In this document: piece by piece, positions 25,891 to 34,454 of the stretch
How positions within the stretch are numbered: position 1 is the first letter of the stretch
How the letters are laid out: every line of letters starts with the position of its first letter
Assembly (NCBI RefSeq): GCF_938017775.1
Contig: NZ_CALIIU010000022.1
Span: forward strand, 5,032 to 69,031
DNA from: an uncultured Campylobacter sp.
Lineage (GTDB): Bacteria; Campylobacterota; Campylobacteria; Campylobacterales; Campylobacteraceae
Reading direction: 5' to 3'
Length of the DNA stretch: 64,000 nucleotides
Notes under the pieces: generated by a model
The model's input: only the letters and a program-made list of their open reading frames with translations
What the model was told of the DNA's origin: nothing
Databases searched by the model: none
Program-made: the position numbers and the translations under genes

Positions 25891-26901
25891 TTACTCGTTG
25901 TTTCCGGCGATCGTTTCGATTAGTTTGCGTTTGTTTCGGCGGTTGTAAAGCACCGACGAAAGGAGCGATAGCGCGATGAATAAGATCCCCACGGTGCCCG
26001 TTATGATCTCGCTTACTTCAAATTTCAGCTTGGCAAACATTATAAACGCCAAACACGCGATAGCGTAGTGCGCGCCGTGCTCCAGATAGGCAAAGTGCGA
26101 CAGCGTGCCGCGGGCGATGAGATACAGAGTGATGGAGCGCACGAACATCGCGCCGGCGCCGAGACCTAGCATGATGATGAAGATATTATCGCTTAGCGCA
26201 AACGCCCCGATCACGCCGTCGAAGCTAAAGCTCGCGTCCAAGGTTTCTAAATACAAAAAGCCCGCAAGGCCGTTTTTTACGCCGTCCGTGCCGAAAAGGC
26301 GGTCGAAGCAGGAGATGAGCAGATAGAGCAGGATCGCGCCGAAATACGCCGCGCCGAGCGTCGCTGAACCCGTTTTAGCAAGCAGCACGAGCCCCGCGGC
26401 TAGAGCGATCAGCGTGGGCGCGTTTGGAATGCGCTTTAAAAATCGCACTACAGCGTTATTTTCGATTATGCCTAGCCAATGTAGCTCGCGCTGCGCATCG
26501 AAGAAAAAATCGCAAAAGACCATCAGTAAAAAAGCACCGCCGAAAACGTAAATTTGCGCTTCGTTCTCGCTTAAAATTTCATGGTAGCGCTGCGGTTGCT
26601 TAAGTGCCAGCATGAGGGTTTGCCAAAGTCCTAGATGCGCGCTTGCGGCGACGATTAGCACGGGAAATAAAAATCTCATCCCGAAAACCGCGATCGGAAT
26701 GCCCCAGAGGATAAATCTGCTCTGCCACACCGGCGCCATATCTTTTAGCACCTTGGCATTGACTACGGCGTTGTCGAAGCTAAGGCTGATTTCCAGCGCG
26801 CATAAAAGCGCGCAGATATAAGCGGCACCAGCGCCGCCGATATAAAACGCGATAGCAAGCGCAATTAGGCTTACTACAAAAGAGGAGTAAAAATATTTCA
26901 T
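25891..26901 (-). CDS. DUF475 / TerC-like integral membrane protein
   Basis: 336 residues from ATG 26901 (AGGAC upstream); the frame is open to 26937. About nine to ten helices with conserved acidic residues in membrane segments: ALEISLSFDNAVVNAKVLKDM early and LETLDASFSFDGVIGAFALS late, the two half-repeats of DUF475/TerC proteins. These are thought to handle metal ions (tellurite or manganese relatives), but this branch is uncharacterised. It is divergent from the antiporter gene upstream, sharing an 87-nt promoter gap. Confidence 0.82.
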   Translation of the reverse strand: MKYFYSSFVVSLIALAIAFYIGGAGAAYICALLCALEISLSFDNAVVNAKVLKDMAPVWQSRFILWGIPIAVFGMRFLFPVLIVAASAHLGLWQTLMLALKQPQRYHEILSENEAQIYVFGGAFLLMVFCDFFFDAQRELHWLGIIENNAVVRFLKRIPNAPTLIALAAGLVLLAKTGSATLGAAYFGAILLYLLISCFDRLFGTDGVKNGLAGFLYLETLDASFSFDGVIGAFALSDNIFIIMLGLGAGAMFVRSITLYLIARGTLSHFAYLEHGAHYAIACLAFIMFAKLKFEVSEIITGTVGILFIALSLLSSVLYNRRNKRKLIETIAGNNE

Positions 26902-26988
26902 CGCTGTCCTAGCCGATTTTTTGCGCGATTTTAGCAAAATTTAGCCCTAAATTCTATATAATTGCAAAAATTCCAAAAAAGGCAAAAG

Positions 26989-28308
26989 ATGCTTACCAAT
27001 CCCGTATTTATCAGTATCTGTGTGATGTGCGCGCTATGCTTGCTGAGGTGCAACGTAATGCTTGCGATCCTAATCGGCACGATCTGCGCCGTGCTCTCAA
27101 GCAAGATCCCGCTGGGCGATGCCATAAATTTATTCATAAACGGCAACCCCGAAAACGCCGGGAGCCTCGGCATGGGCGGAAATTTAGAAACCGCACTTTC
27201 GTATCTGCTGCTAGGCGTCATCGCAAGCGCGATCTCAAAGACCAACTTAACGGCGATCTTGGTGCGCGCGGTGGCAAATTTAATCAGCGACAAAAAATAT
27301 ATCTTTATCTTTTCGATCGCCTTCTTTGCGTGCTTTTCACAAAATTTAATCCCCGTGCATATCGCCTTTATCCCGATTTTGATCCCGCCGTTAGTCAAGA
27401 TCATGAACTCGCTAAAGATCGACCGCCGCGCCGTAGCGTGCGCGCTGACGTTCGGCTTGCAGACGCCGTATATGGCGCTGCCGCTGGGATTCGGACTTAT
27501 CTTTATGGGGCTAATCGAAAAAAATATGAACGCAAACGGCATCGCGGTAAGCCTTGGCGACATATCAAGCGTGATGTGGCTAAGCGCCGTGCCGATGCTC
27601 GTGGGTCTCATCCTAGCCGTGATCTACTACCGCAAGCCGAGGGAGTATGCCGAAACCAAACAGAGCCTGGATGCTCATTTTAGCGAGCTTAAGATGGGTA
27701 TGCGCGAATGGGGTGCGCTAGCGGGCATCGCGGTGTGCTTCGCGGTGCAAATTTGGATCAAATCCCTTCCGTTTGCCGCGCTTAGCGGAATTTTGGTAAT
27801 GCTTGCGAGCAAAGGCATCGAGTGGAAGAAGCTGGATAGCGTATTTGACGAAGGCGTGCATATGATGGGCTACATCGCGTTTTTGATGCTGATCGCTGCA
27901 GGATACGGCACTATCTTAAAAGAAACCGGCGGCGTGAATGAGCTGGTGCACGTAGCGAGCACTTTAAGCGGCGGCAAGCTCGGCGGTGCGCTGTTGATGA
28001 TCGGTATCGGACTGCTAGTGACGATGGGCATAGGCTCGAGCTTCGGCACGATCCCTATCATCGCTACGATATACTGCCCGCTAGCCGCGCAACTGGGCTT
28101 TAGTACGGCGGCGACGATCTTTATCATCGGCGTGGCCGCGGGTATCGGCGATGCGGGCTCGCCTGCGAGCGATAGCACGCTTGGACCTACCGTGGGGCTG
28201 AATATCGACGGCGGGCATAGCCACATCTGGGATACCTGCGTGCCGACCTTTATTTTCTTTAATATCCCGCTGATCATATTCGGCATAATCTTTTCGATGA
28301 TGCTTTGA
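26989..28308 (+). CDS. Na+/H+ antiporter, NhaC-like family
   Basis: 439 residues from ATG 26989 with AAGGC upstream; the frame is open from a TTG at 26962. About eleven helices of the IT-superfamily type, with FACFSQNLIPVHIAFIPILIPPL in the first half and the re-entrant GIGSSFGTIPIIATIYCPLA and GDAGSPASDSTLGPT in the second. It probably exchanges Na+ for H+; a carboxylate or amino-acid substrate cannot be excluded because the fold is shared. No partner genes are adjacent. Confidence 0.8.
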   Translation: MLTNPVFISICVMCALCLLRCNVMLAILIGTICAVLSSKIPLGDAINLFINGNPENAGSLGMGGNLETALSYLLLGVIASAISKTNLTAILVRAVANLISDKKYIFIFSIAFFACFSQNLIPVHIAFIPILIPPLVKIMNSLKIDRRAVACALTFGLQTPYMALPLGFGLIFMGLIEKNMNANGIAVSLGDISSVMWLSAVPMLVGLILAVIYYRKPREYAETKQSLDAHFSELKMGMREWGALAGIAVCFAVQIWIKSLPFAALSGILVMLASKGIEWKKLDSVFDEGVHMMGYIAFLMLIAAGYGTILKETGGVNELVHVASTLSGGKLGGALLMIGIGLLVTMGIGSSFGTIPIIATIYCPLAAQLGFSTAATIFIIGVAAGIGDAGSPASDSTLGPTVGLNIDGGHSHIWDTCVPTFIFFNIPLIIFGIIFSMML

Positions 28309-28549
28309 AATTTTATAAAATTTAGCCGCGCGGTGATGCCTGTAAATTTATAAATTTACGAGCGCGTTCATTTTTAAATTTAGCCGCGCGACTTTACTTT
28401 TAAATTTGCCTGCGCGATTTTGCCAAAATTTATTTGCGTCGCTCGCACGATCGGCTTAAATTTAACCGCTCGCGGCGCGTTGATAAAAATCATTGCTAAA
28501 ATTTAAAATTTCGCATAAAATGGGCGAAATTTCATAGCAAGGAGCGGTG

Positions 28550-28993
28550 GTGGAGCAAATTTATCCTTACGTGCAGATCGTCCATCTTATCTGTGCCATT
28601 ATCTTTTTGGGCTACATATTTTTCGACGTCGTGATTTTTATGCGGCTTAAAGGCGCGCTGGGCGCGGATTTTGAGCGCATTAAAAAGGCGATCGGCTCGC
28701 GCGCGATTAAGATCATGCCGGTTTGCCTTTTTACATTGATAATTACCGGCGGAATGATGATGAGCCGCTGGGTCGGAAGCGCTAATGGCGGGTATTTCGG
28801 CACGCCGCTTCAAAAAATCTTTATGCTAAAAGTCACGCTCGCGCTCATCGTCGCCGTGTGCGTAGCGATAAATTTAAGCTGCCGCGCGATGGGAAGGCCT
28901 GCGTCTGAGTTTTTGCGAGCAAATATCCACAAAATCGCCTTTGTATTCGGATTCATCATCGTGCTTTGCGCCAAGCTGATGTTTGTAGTATGA
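28550..28993 (+). CDS. Small four-helix membrane protein (CopD/DUF2269-like)
   Basis: 147 residues, four helices, with a His at the start of helix 1 (VHLICAIIFLGYIFFD), a cytoplasmic loop KGALGADFERIKKAIGSR and GGMMMSRW after helix 2. This layout is close to CopD-like and HemJ-like small haem membrane proteins; the exact family is uncertain. GTG at 28550 is preferred to the GTG at 28547 because AAGGAG (28539-28544) is then five bases away. It is alone between two long AAATTT-rich gaps. Confidence 0.6.
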   Translation: MEQIYPYVQIVHLICAIIFLGYIFFDVVIFMRLKGALGADFERIKKAIGSRAIKIMPVCLFTLIITGGMMMSRWVGSANGGYFGTPLQKIFMLKVTLALIVAVCVAINLSCRAMGRPASEFLRANIHKIAFVFGFIIVLCAKLMFVV

Positions 28994-29590
28994 TTTATGG
29001 CGCAAAATTTAGCGCTGGCGGCGTGACTTTTATCGCGAAATTCTGCAGCGTGGCAAAGATTTAATTTTGCTTGCTTTTAAAATACGACGCTTGCTAAAAA
29101 TTTTAAAATTCCGTTTTGCTGGGCGGAGCGTATAAATTTAAGAATTTTAAATTCTTCTATGTCTGCGCTAAAGCGCGAAATTTTAAAATTCCACTCCTTT
29201 TTTGTGCTGTTTTGCCAAATGCAACCTGCAAGATTTAATCTCATAAAATTTTAAAATTTCATCGCGAGTTTTAAAGCGCTCATAAAATTTCTCACCCAAT
29301 TCTGCAGCTTTAAAATTTTGTAAAATTCTAAAATTTTAAAAATTTTAAATTTTACTGCTAGGACGCGGATGAGAATTCTAAAAAACTCGCGCAAAATCGA
29401 AGTAAACAATGAAAAAGCGAATTTATTTGGCGACTTTACTTACTATTTAATAATCATTAAAGATATAAAAAGCTAAAATTGCTTTTCGCCTGCGGGCGAA
29501 TTTAATGTCTGCTTGCCATTCGCGCGGGATTTTGAGGTTTCCCGTAGCCGTGGCAATGGTTTTGAAATTATTTATGAGAAAGGAAAAAAG
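28994..29590. other. Gene gap before the binding-protein array
   Basis: Noncoding: AATTTTAAAATT words dominate 29095-29350. From 29440 the sequence becomes promoter-like, with a palindrome at 29446-29461 and TATAAA at 29464-29469. An in-frame extension of the first binding protein reaches back to 29513 but lacks a ribosome site. Confidence 0.55.
29446..29461. promoter_or_regulatory. Palindromic operator candidate upstream of the binding-protein array
   Basis: TTTAATAATCATTAAA is a near-perfect 16-bp palindrome (TTTAAT.AT.ATTAAA) just before a TATAAA -10-like box and about 130 nt before the first ATG. It resembles AT-rich Fur-type sites; the regulator is not known. Confidence 0.4.
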
Positions 29591-30400
29591 ATGAAGAAAT
29601 TTCTCTTAAGTCTGCTCGTCGCAGCTTTGGCCAGTAGCGCGCTTTGCGCAAGATCGCTCTCCGAGATCAAAAGTAGCGGAGTGCTTAGAATAGGCGTTTA
29701 TGACGCACAGCCGCCGTTTAGCAAGATAGAAGACGGCGTGCATCAGGGCTTTGAGGTCGATATGGCAAATGCCATCGCTAAAGATATGCTTCCATCGGGC
29801 GGAAAGGTGGAGTTTACCTCCGTGCTTGCAAATCAGCGTATAAAATTCCTACAAGAAGATAAGGTGGACGCAGTTATCGCAACTTTTACCGTAACTCCGG
29901 AGCGCGAGAAGCAGATCGATTTTACGACCCCGTATTTTAGTGTCAATATAGGCATTTTGACCCGCATCGAAGATAAGATTAAATCCCTAAACGATTTACA
30001 AGATAAAACTATTTTAGTTCTTAGCGGCGGTACTGCAGAAACATACTTTGAAAAGCAAGGCTATAATATCGCTAGATGCGATAACGCAAACGCCTGCTAT
30101 AAGGCGCTAAAAGCCGGACAGGGCGACGGGTATGCCGATGATAACTTAGTCGTGCTGGCTTATCCGGTATTAGATAAAAAGGTTGAAGTAAATATCAAAA
30201 ATTTAGGCACTTCGGATTTCTTAGCCATCGGCGTGAAAAAGGGCAATTCGGAGCTTTTGGATTTTCTAAACGGCGAGCTAATCAAGCTAAGCAAAGAGGG
30301 CTTTTTCAAAAATTCGTTCGATAATTTTATCGAGCCTTACTACAAAGGAACTGCAGAGAAAAAGTATTTCTTGCTAGACGATCTTTATAGCTTGCTGTAA
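29591..30400 (+). CDS. Periplasmic amino-acid-type solute-binding protein, array member 1
   Basis: 269 residues. Signal peptide (MKKFLLSLLVAALASSALCA), then an SBP_bac_3 fold: LRIGVYDAQPPFS, GFEVDMANAIAK, DAVIATFTVTPEREKQIDFTTPYF, the hinge DLQDKTILVLSGGTAETYF, GYADDNLVVLAY, and a C-terminal tail KKYFLLDDLYSLL. The ligand-contacting Thr/Arg (FTVTPER) fit amino-acid binding. A pair of cysteines (CDNANAC) recurs in all four array members and may form a disulfide. AGGAAAAAAG precedes ATG 29591. No permease or ATPase lies in the array. Confidence 0.85.
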   Translation: MKKFLLSLLVAALASSALCARSLSEIKSSGVLRIGVYDAQPPFSKIEDGVHQGFEVDMANAIAKDMLPSGGKVEFTSVLANQRIKFLQEDKVDAVIATFTVTPEREKQIDFTTPYFSVNIGILTRIEDKIKSLNDLQDKTILVLSGGTAETYFEKQGYNIARCDNANACYKALKAGQGDGYADDNLVVLAYPVLDKKVEVNIKNLGTSDFLAIGVKKGNSELLDFLNGELIKLSKEGFFKNSFDNFIEPYYKGTAEKKYFLLDDLYSLL

Positions 30401-30408
30401 TTTTTAAA

Positions 30409-30417
30409 GGGGGGGGG
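30409..30417 (+). repeat. G9 tract at the ribosome-binding position of array member 2
   Basis: Nine G preceded by AAA and followed by CGCT and the ATG at 30422. The tract replaces the Shine-Dalgarno region, so slippage would change its spacing from the start codon rather than the reading frame. Poly-G tracts of this length are classic contingency loci in Campylobacter. Confidence 0.8.
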
Positions 30418-30421
30418 CGCT

Positions 30422-31225
30422 ATGAAAAAGATAATCCTAGCATTGATGCTGGCTGCGTGTTCGCTTTTTAGCAACACTTTGACTCAAATCAAAGAAAAAG
30501 GGGTTATTCGCATCGGTATAGATGGCTCGTCTCCGCCGTTTAGCGTCGCTAAAGTTGGCGAATATAGCGGCTTTGAGATACTCTTAATAGAAGGGCTTGT
30601 TAAAGAAATTTTCGGCGATAAAGGCGGCAAGATAGAATATGTCGTAACGGTAGGCGATGATCGCATAAAAGCGGTGCAGGATAACAGAGTCGATTTAGAT
30701 ATCGCGCTTATCTCGGTTACGAAAGAGCGTGAGAAGCTGGTAGATTTCTCCGATCCATACTTTAGCGTAAATATCGGCGTGCTAACTCGTAGCGACGATA
30801 ATATCAGAAAGGTCTCCGATCTAAACGGAAAGACTATATTGGCGCAGCCCGGCACTACTGTGTTTGATTACTTTACGAAACAGGGCTATAACGTAGTACC
30901 GTGTGCGAGCGCGAATGAATGCTTCAATGACCTAAAATCGGGTAAGGGTGACGGATACGCAGATGATAATCTGCTTGTGTTCGCTTACGCTGTAGTCGAC
31001 CGCAAAGTCGAAGTAAATATCAAAAATTTAGGCTCGACGGACTTCCTGGCCATCGCGGTGCAAAAAGGCAATACTGAGCTGCTTAACGCGGTAAATGCGG
31101 GACTAATTGAGCTAAGTAAAAAAGGGTTTTTTACAAAAATTTTTGATGAGAGTATTGAGCCTTTTTATAAAGGCACCGTCGATAAAAAGTATTTCTTGCT
31201 GGACGATCTTTATAGCTTGTTTTAA
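30422..31225 (+). CDS. Periplasmic amino-acid-type solute-binding protein, array member 2
   Basis: 267 residues, SBP_bac_3 fold, very like member 3. Short signal peptide (MKKIILALMLAACSLFS); LAAC could be a lipobox, but cleavage after LFS is as likely. Key blocks: IRIGIDGSSPPFSV, GFEILLIEGLVKEIFG, VDLDIALISVTKEREKLVDFSDPYF, the cysteine pair CASANEC and GYADDNLLVFAY. Where member 1 has ATFTVTPER this copy has ALISVTKER, a changed pocket, so ligand preference may differ. Expression is likely tuned by the G9 tract directly before its ATG. Confidence 0.85.
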   Translation: MKKIILALMLAACSLFSNTLTQIKEKGVIRIGIDGSSPPFSVAKVGEYSGFEILLIEGLVKEIFGDKGGKIEYVVTVGDDRIKAVQDNRVDLDIALISVTKEREKLVDFSDPYFSVNIGVLTRSDDNIRKVSDLNGKTILAQPGTTVFDYFTKQGYNVVPCASANECFNDLKSGKGDGYADDNLLVFAYAVVDRKVEVNIKNLGSTDFLAIAVQKGNTELLNAVNAGLIELSKKGFFTKIFDESIEPFYKGTVDKKYFLLDDLYSLF

Positions 31226-31290
31226 TTTAAAGTGGCGATGGACGGAATTCTATTCGCTGGCAAAATTTTAGTAAAATTTAAAGGAATTTT

Positions 31291-32094
31291 ATGAAAAAGA
31301 TTATATTTGCGTTGCTAATCGCTTCGTGTTCGTTATTTGCTAACTCTTTAGCGCAGATCAAAGAAAAAGGACTCATTCGCATTGGGATAGACGGCTCACT
31401 GCCGCCGCTTAGCGTCTCCGAGGATGGAAGATATAGCGGTTTTGAAATTTCGCTTATCGAAGAGCTCGTGAAAGAAATTTTCGGCGATAAGGGCGGCAAA
31501 ATCGAATATGTCGTAACTCTAGGCAATGATCGTATCACAGCCGTGCAAGATAACAAGGTCGATTTGGATATCGCGGCGATTACGGTTACGAAAGAGCGCG
31601 AGAAACTAGTGGATTTTTCAAACCCTTACTTTAGCGTAAATATCGGCGTACTAACCCGTAGCGATGACAATATCAAGACAATAAGCGACCTACAGGATAA
31701 AGAAATTTTAGCTGAACCGGGCACTACGGCTTTTGATTATTTTAATAAGGAAGGCTTTAAAGTTATCTCATGCGCTAGTTCTAGCGAATGCTTCCGCGCG
31801 CTAAAATCCGGTCGCGGCAGCGGCTATGCGGACGATAATATGGTAGTTTTGGGCTATTCGGTCGTAGATCGCAAGGTAGAGGTAAATATCAAGAATTTAG
31901 GCACGTCGGACTTTTTAGCTATCGCGGTGCAAAAAGGCAACGATGACTTGCTAAACGCCTTAAACGACGGGCTTGTCAAGCTCAGCAAAAATGGCTTTTT
32001 CAAGAAAATTTTTAACGACAGCATCGATCCTTTTTACAAGGGCAAGGCTGAGAAAAAATATTTCTTGTTAGATGATCTTTATAAAATGTTTTAA
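31291..32094 (+). CDS. Periplasmic amino-acid-type solute-binding protein, array member 3
   Basis: 267 residues, the closest relative of member 2 (KEKGLIRIGIDGSLPP, GGKIEYVVTLGNDRI, KEREKLVDFSNPYF). AAITVTKER replaces ALISVTKER; the cysteine pair is CASSSEC and the tail KKYFLLDDLYKMF. Signal peptide MKKIIFALLIASCSLFA, cleaved near FAN. The ATG has AAAGGAATTTT upstream. The 65-nt gap after member 2 is AT-rich and may hold an extra promoter. Members 2 and 3 probably arose by the most recent duplication. Confidence 0.85.
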   Translation: MKKIIFALLIASCSLFANSLAQIKEKGLIRIGIDGSLPPLSVSEDGRYSGFEISLIEELVKEIFGDKGGKIEYVVTLGNDRITAVQDNKVDLDIAAITVTKEREKLVDFSNPYFSVNIGVLTRSDDNIKTISDLQDKEILAEPGTTAFDYFNKEGFKVISCASSSECFRALKSGRGSGYADDNMVVLGYSVVDRKVEVNIKNLGTSDFLAIAVQKGNDDLLNALNDGLVKLSKNGFFKKIFNDSIDPFYKGKAEKKYFLLDDLYKMF

Positions 32095-32109
32095 TTCAAA
32101 GGACAAAAT

Positions 32110-32913
32110 ATGAAAAAAATTCTACTAAGTATTTTGCTGGGTGTTGGCGCGCTTTGCGCTAATTCCCTAGCAGATATCAAACAAGCAGGCGAAATTCGCA
32201 TAGGCTTGCAAGATTCCCAGCCTCCGTTTAGCTTCGATGATAACGGCACGCTAAAAGGCTTTGAGGTTGACTTGGCAAACGAGCTAGTTAAAAATCTATT
32301 TGGCAATAAAAAGATTAAAATCGACTTTATCGCCGTAGCATCTAAAGATCGCGTCCCCTCGCTAGAGCAAAATAAAGTAGATCTCATCATATCCAAGCTT
32401 ACCGTCACAAAAGATCGCGTTCAGAAAGTCGATTTTTCTTACCCGTATTATTCAGTGCAAATTGGCGTGCTAAGCCGTAAGGATGATAATATTTCAAGAA
32501 TAGATCAGATCGCGCATAAAAAAATTCTAAGCGTTAAAGGCACAACTGCCGAGGAGCACTTCAAAAACGCGGGCTATGAGATTGCGACATGTGCCGACGC
32601 GAATGAGTGCGTCGCTAGGCTAAAGGCTGGCGAGGGCATAGGCTTTGCCGACGATAATACGGTCGTACTCGGATACGCTAGAAACGACGCCGCACTTGAT
32701 GCAAAAATCATCAACCTCGGCAAGGTAGATTATATCGCCGTTGCCCTATCTAAGGGCAATACCGAGCTACTTGATGCGGTTAATAGCAGCCTGGTAAAAA
32801 TGTATAAAGCGAAATTTTTCCATAAGGCTTTTGACGAGGATATCAAGCCATACTACGGTGGCAAGATCGATAAAAAGCACTTCACGCTCGATGAGGTTTA
32901 TAGCTTGTTTTAG
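32110..32913 (+). CDS. Periplasmic amino-acid-type solute-binding protein, array member 4
   Basis: 267 residues, the most diverged member, only 15 nt after member 3. Signal peptide MKKILLSILLGVGALCA. Blocks: IRIGLQDSQPPFSF, GFEVDLANELVK, VDLIISKLTVTKDRVQKVDFSYPYY, the cysteine pair CADANEC, GFADDNTVVLGY (Phe for Tyr) and a tail KKHFTLDEVYSLF. Position and spacing make it part of the same transcript. The four copies together suggest either a widened ligand range for one shared permease or a non-transport sensing role; neither is shown. Confidence 0.85.
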   Translation: MKKILLSILLGVGALCANSLADIKQAGEIRIGLQDSQPPFSFDDNGTLKGFEVDLANELVKNLFGNKKIKIDFIAVASKDRVPSLEQNKVDLIISKLTVTKDRVQKVDFSYPYYSVQIGVLSRKDDNISRIDQIAHKKILSVKGTTAEEHFKNAGYEIATCADANECVARLKAGEGIGFADDNTVVLGYARNDAALDAKIINLGKVDYIAVALSKGNTELLDAVNSSLVKMYKAKFFHKAFDEDIKPYYGGKIDKKHFTLDEVYSLF

Positions 32914-32934
32914 GCTATAAAAAAGGAGTTAAAA

Positions 32935-33441
32935 ATGAAAAATAAAACATTTATATTAACGTTTTTTATAAGCGTTTTTGTTTGTTTAAATTTGAACGCC
33001 TATGAGGTTAATTCCGATGTCTTTCATAAAGAAAGAAATGATACTACTAAAGAAAAAGTAGATTGCTCCGATCCTAAAAATAGACCTCGCGCGATTGCTG
33101 GAATTTTAGTAGGGGGTAAGAAAGAATGCTATTTAACTGCCGAGCAAGCCAAGCGTAATCTTGATGGCACTATCGGACGTAACCCAGTAACGGGCAAAGT
33201 AACCTCAAAAGCAAAGCTTTTGGGCGGAGATAAAGCGACTAATAATCTTGAAAAAGCGCAGATGGATTATGGTAAAAAAAAGGTTGAGCTAGAGGAAGCG
33301 GAGAAAATTTATGCCGAAGACGCTAGCGTTAAGAATTCCCGCCGCGTAGATAAAGCACGCAAAGCCTTTGAAAAGGCACAAAACGATCTAAAGGCGGCAG
33401 AAGAGATTAAAGAGAAAGCCGATAGACGCAAGGGCGAATAA
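32935..33441 (+). CDS. Secreted hydrophilic coiled-coil protein of unknown function
   Basis: 168 residues. Signal peptide (about 1-22, ending LNLNA), then a small domain with two cysteines (DCSDPKNR, KKECYLT) and GRNPVTGKVTSKA, then a long charged helix (about 105-165) rich in Glu/Lys/Ala with heptad character (KKKVELEEAEKIYAED, KARKAFEKAQNDLKAAEEI). It follows array member 4 by 21 nt with AAAAGGAG before its ATG, so it is in the same transcript. Composition is more AT-rich than the array. No family recognised. Confidence 0.65.
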   Translation: MKNKTFILTFFISVFVCLNLNAYEVNSDVFHKERNDTTKEKVDCSDPKNRPRAIAGILVGGKKECYLTAEQAKRNLDGTIGRNPVTGKVTSKAKLLGGDKATNNLEKAQMDYGKKKVELEEAEKIYAEDASVKNSRRVDKARKAFEKAQNDLKAAEEIKEKADRRKGE

Positions 33442-33459
33442 TAGTGTAAAAGGTAAAGA

Positions 33460-33762
33460 ATGTTTTACGAGCTAAAAAATAAAGATAGGGTTATTTTAAA
33501 ATTTGAAGTCGGCGCAATACAAACGCGAGCTTTAGGTAAAGAGATTGAAGAGCAGACGATACTAAACGTATCTTTATTGGACGACAATCTACCTATGGCT
33601 ATCGATAAAGAGGATTTAAAAAAGTCTTTGAAATCGTGGATAGATAATAGAAAAATCCCTGAAAATAGAAAATTTGTAAGAAGCGTCGTGTCCTCTTACG
33701 CCGAAGAGGGTAAAAACGATTTTATGGCTTATGTAAAGGTATCTTTGGCTCTTAGCCTTTAA
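33460..33762 (+). pseudogene. N-terminal fragment resembling HipA/CtkA-type kinases
   Basis: A 100-residue frame beginning FYELKNKDRVILKFEV. It contains LKSWIDNRKIPENRKFVRSVV and ends AYVKVSLALSL at a TAA. In HipA-domain (CtkA-like) kinases I recall the same W...R.IP.NR motif, then a YIKVS..LSLNDSYWV-like segment before the kinase core; here the sequence stops at that point. The identification is from memory and uncertain. A small in-frame continuation follows (33775-33885). It could also be an intact small protein. Confidence 0.45.
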
Positions 33763-33774
33763 AGGACACGATCT

Positions 33775-33885
33775 ATGCTTAATAACGCTAATTTTAAAGT
33801 TGCCGATGATGAATTTAATAAAATCGCCTCTTTGATTGAGAAAATTTCAGCGACAAATTTGCGTCGCGCTACGTTGATATCATAA
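33775..33885 (+). CDS. Short ORF, probable continuation or remnant
   Basis: 36 codons (MLNNANFKVADDEFNKIASL...) in the same frame as the preceding fragment, separated from it by its TAA and four sense codons. AAAGGACAC lies upstream of the ATG. It may be the next piece of the same decayed gene or a tiny independent ORF. Confidence 0.3.
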   Translation: MLNNANFKVADDEFNKIASLIEKISATNLRRATLIS

Positions 33886-34454
33886 ATTCATCTTCATGCG
33901 CCGCTGTCATATGCGCCGTAAAATTTTCGCTATCGCTGTCCGTGCTTTGTAAAATTTCAACCTTAGCCGCTCTAAAGAAGCGGTAAAAGTTGCCGAGCCC
34001 ATGATCACATTGAGGCAAAAATACATAGGGCTTCATTTGCATGAAATTCTAAGCGGTAACTCGGATTTGAATCTCACGGAATTTCAAAAGCGCCGCACGG
34101 CTTTAAGCGTGTAAAATTTCAAGACGTTGCAAGCCCGCGGAGTATGATTTTGGCGCCGCCGTCACGCTAAGAACCGCAAGTATCCGCTCGCAAGGCGCGC
34201 CTCTGTTAAATTTTATATCCACAGGGCTTGCGGGCGTATTTGTCAGTCTGTCGCTTAGGTAAAAATTCAAATCATGTTGTAGCGTTAAAATTTCAAACCC
34301 CGCCATATTTGCACCGCGAGAATTCCAAACTTGCGGCTTATTCTGCTATTCTACAAAAGAGTTATACCTACACTGCGAATAAAATTTTAAACCTTTTCGC
34401 TGTAGGGTCGCAATCTGCTCCTCGCGGACGAAATTTTAGATCGCGCTGCAAGAG
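33886..34454. other. Gene gap with decayed sequence
   Basis: 569 nt without a recognisable gene. A 67-codon frame on the minus strand (34103-34306) has no start signal or known motif. The join of AT-rich island DNA to GC-richer backbone lies around 33.9 kb. Confidence 0.45.

Noticed and set aside
26931..27611. Long minus-strand frame (226 codons)
   Set aside because: It mirrors the antiporter gene on the other strand, has no domain or ribosome site, and ends in the DUF475/antiporter promoter gap.
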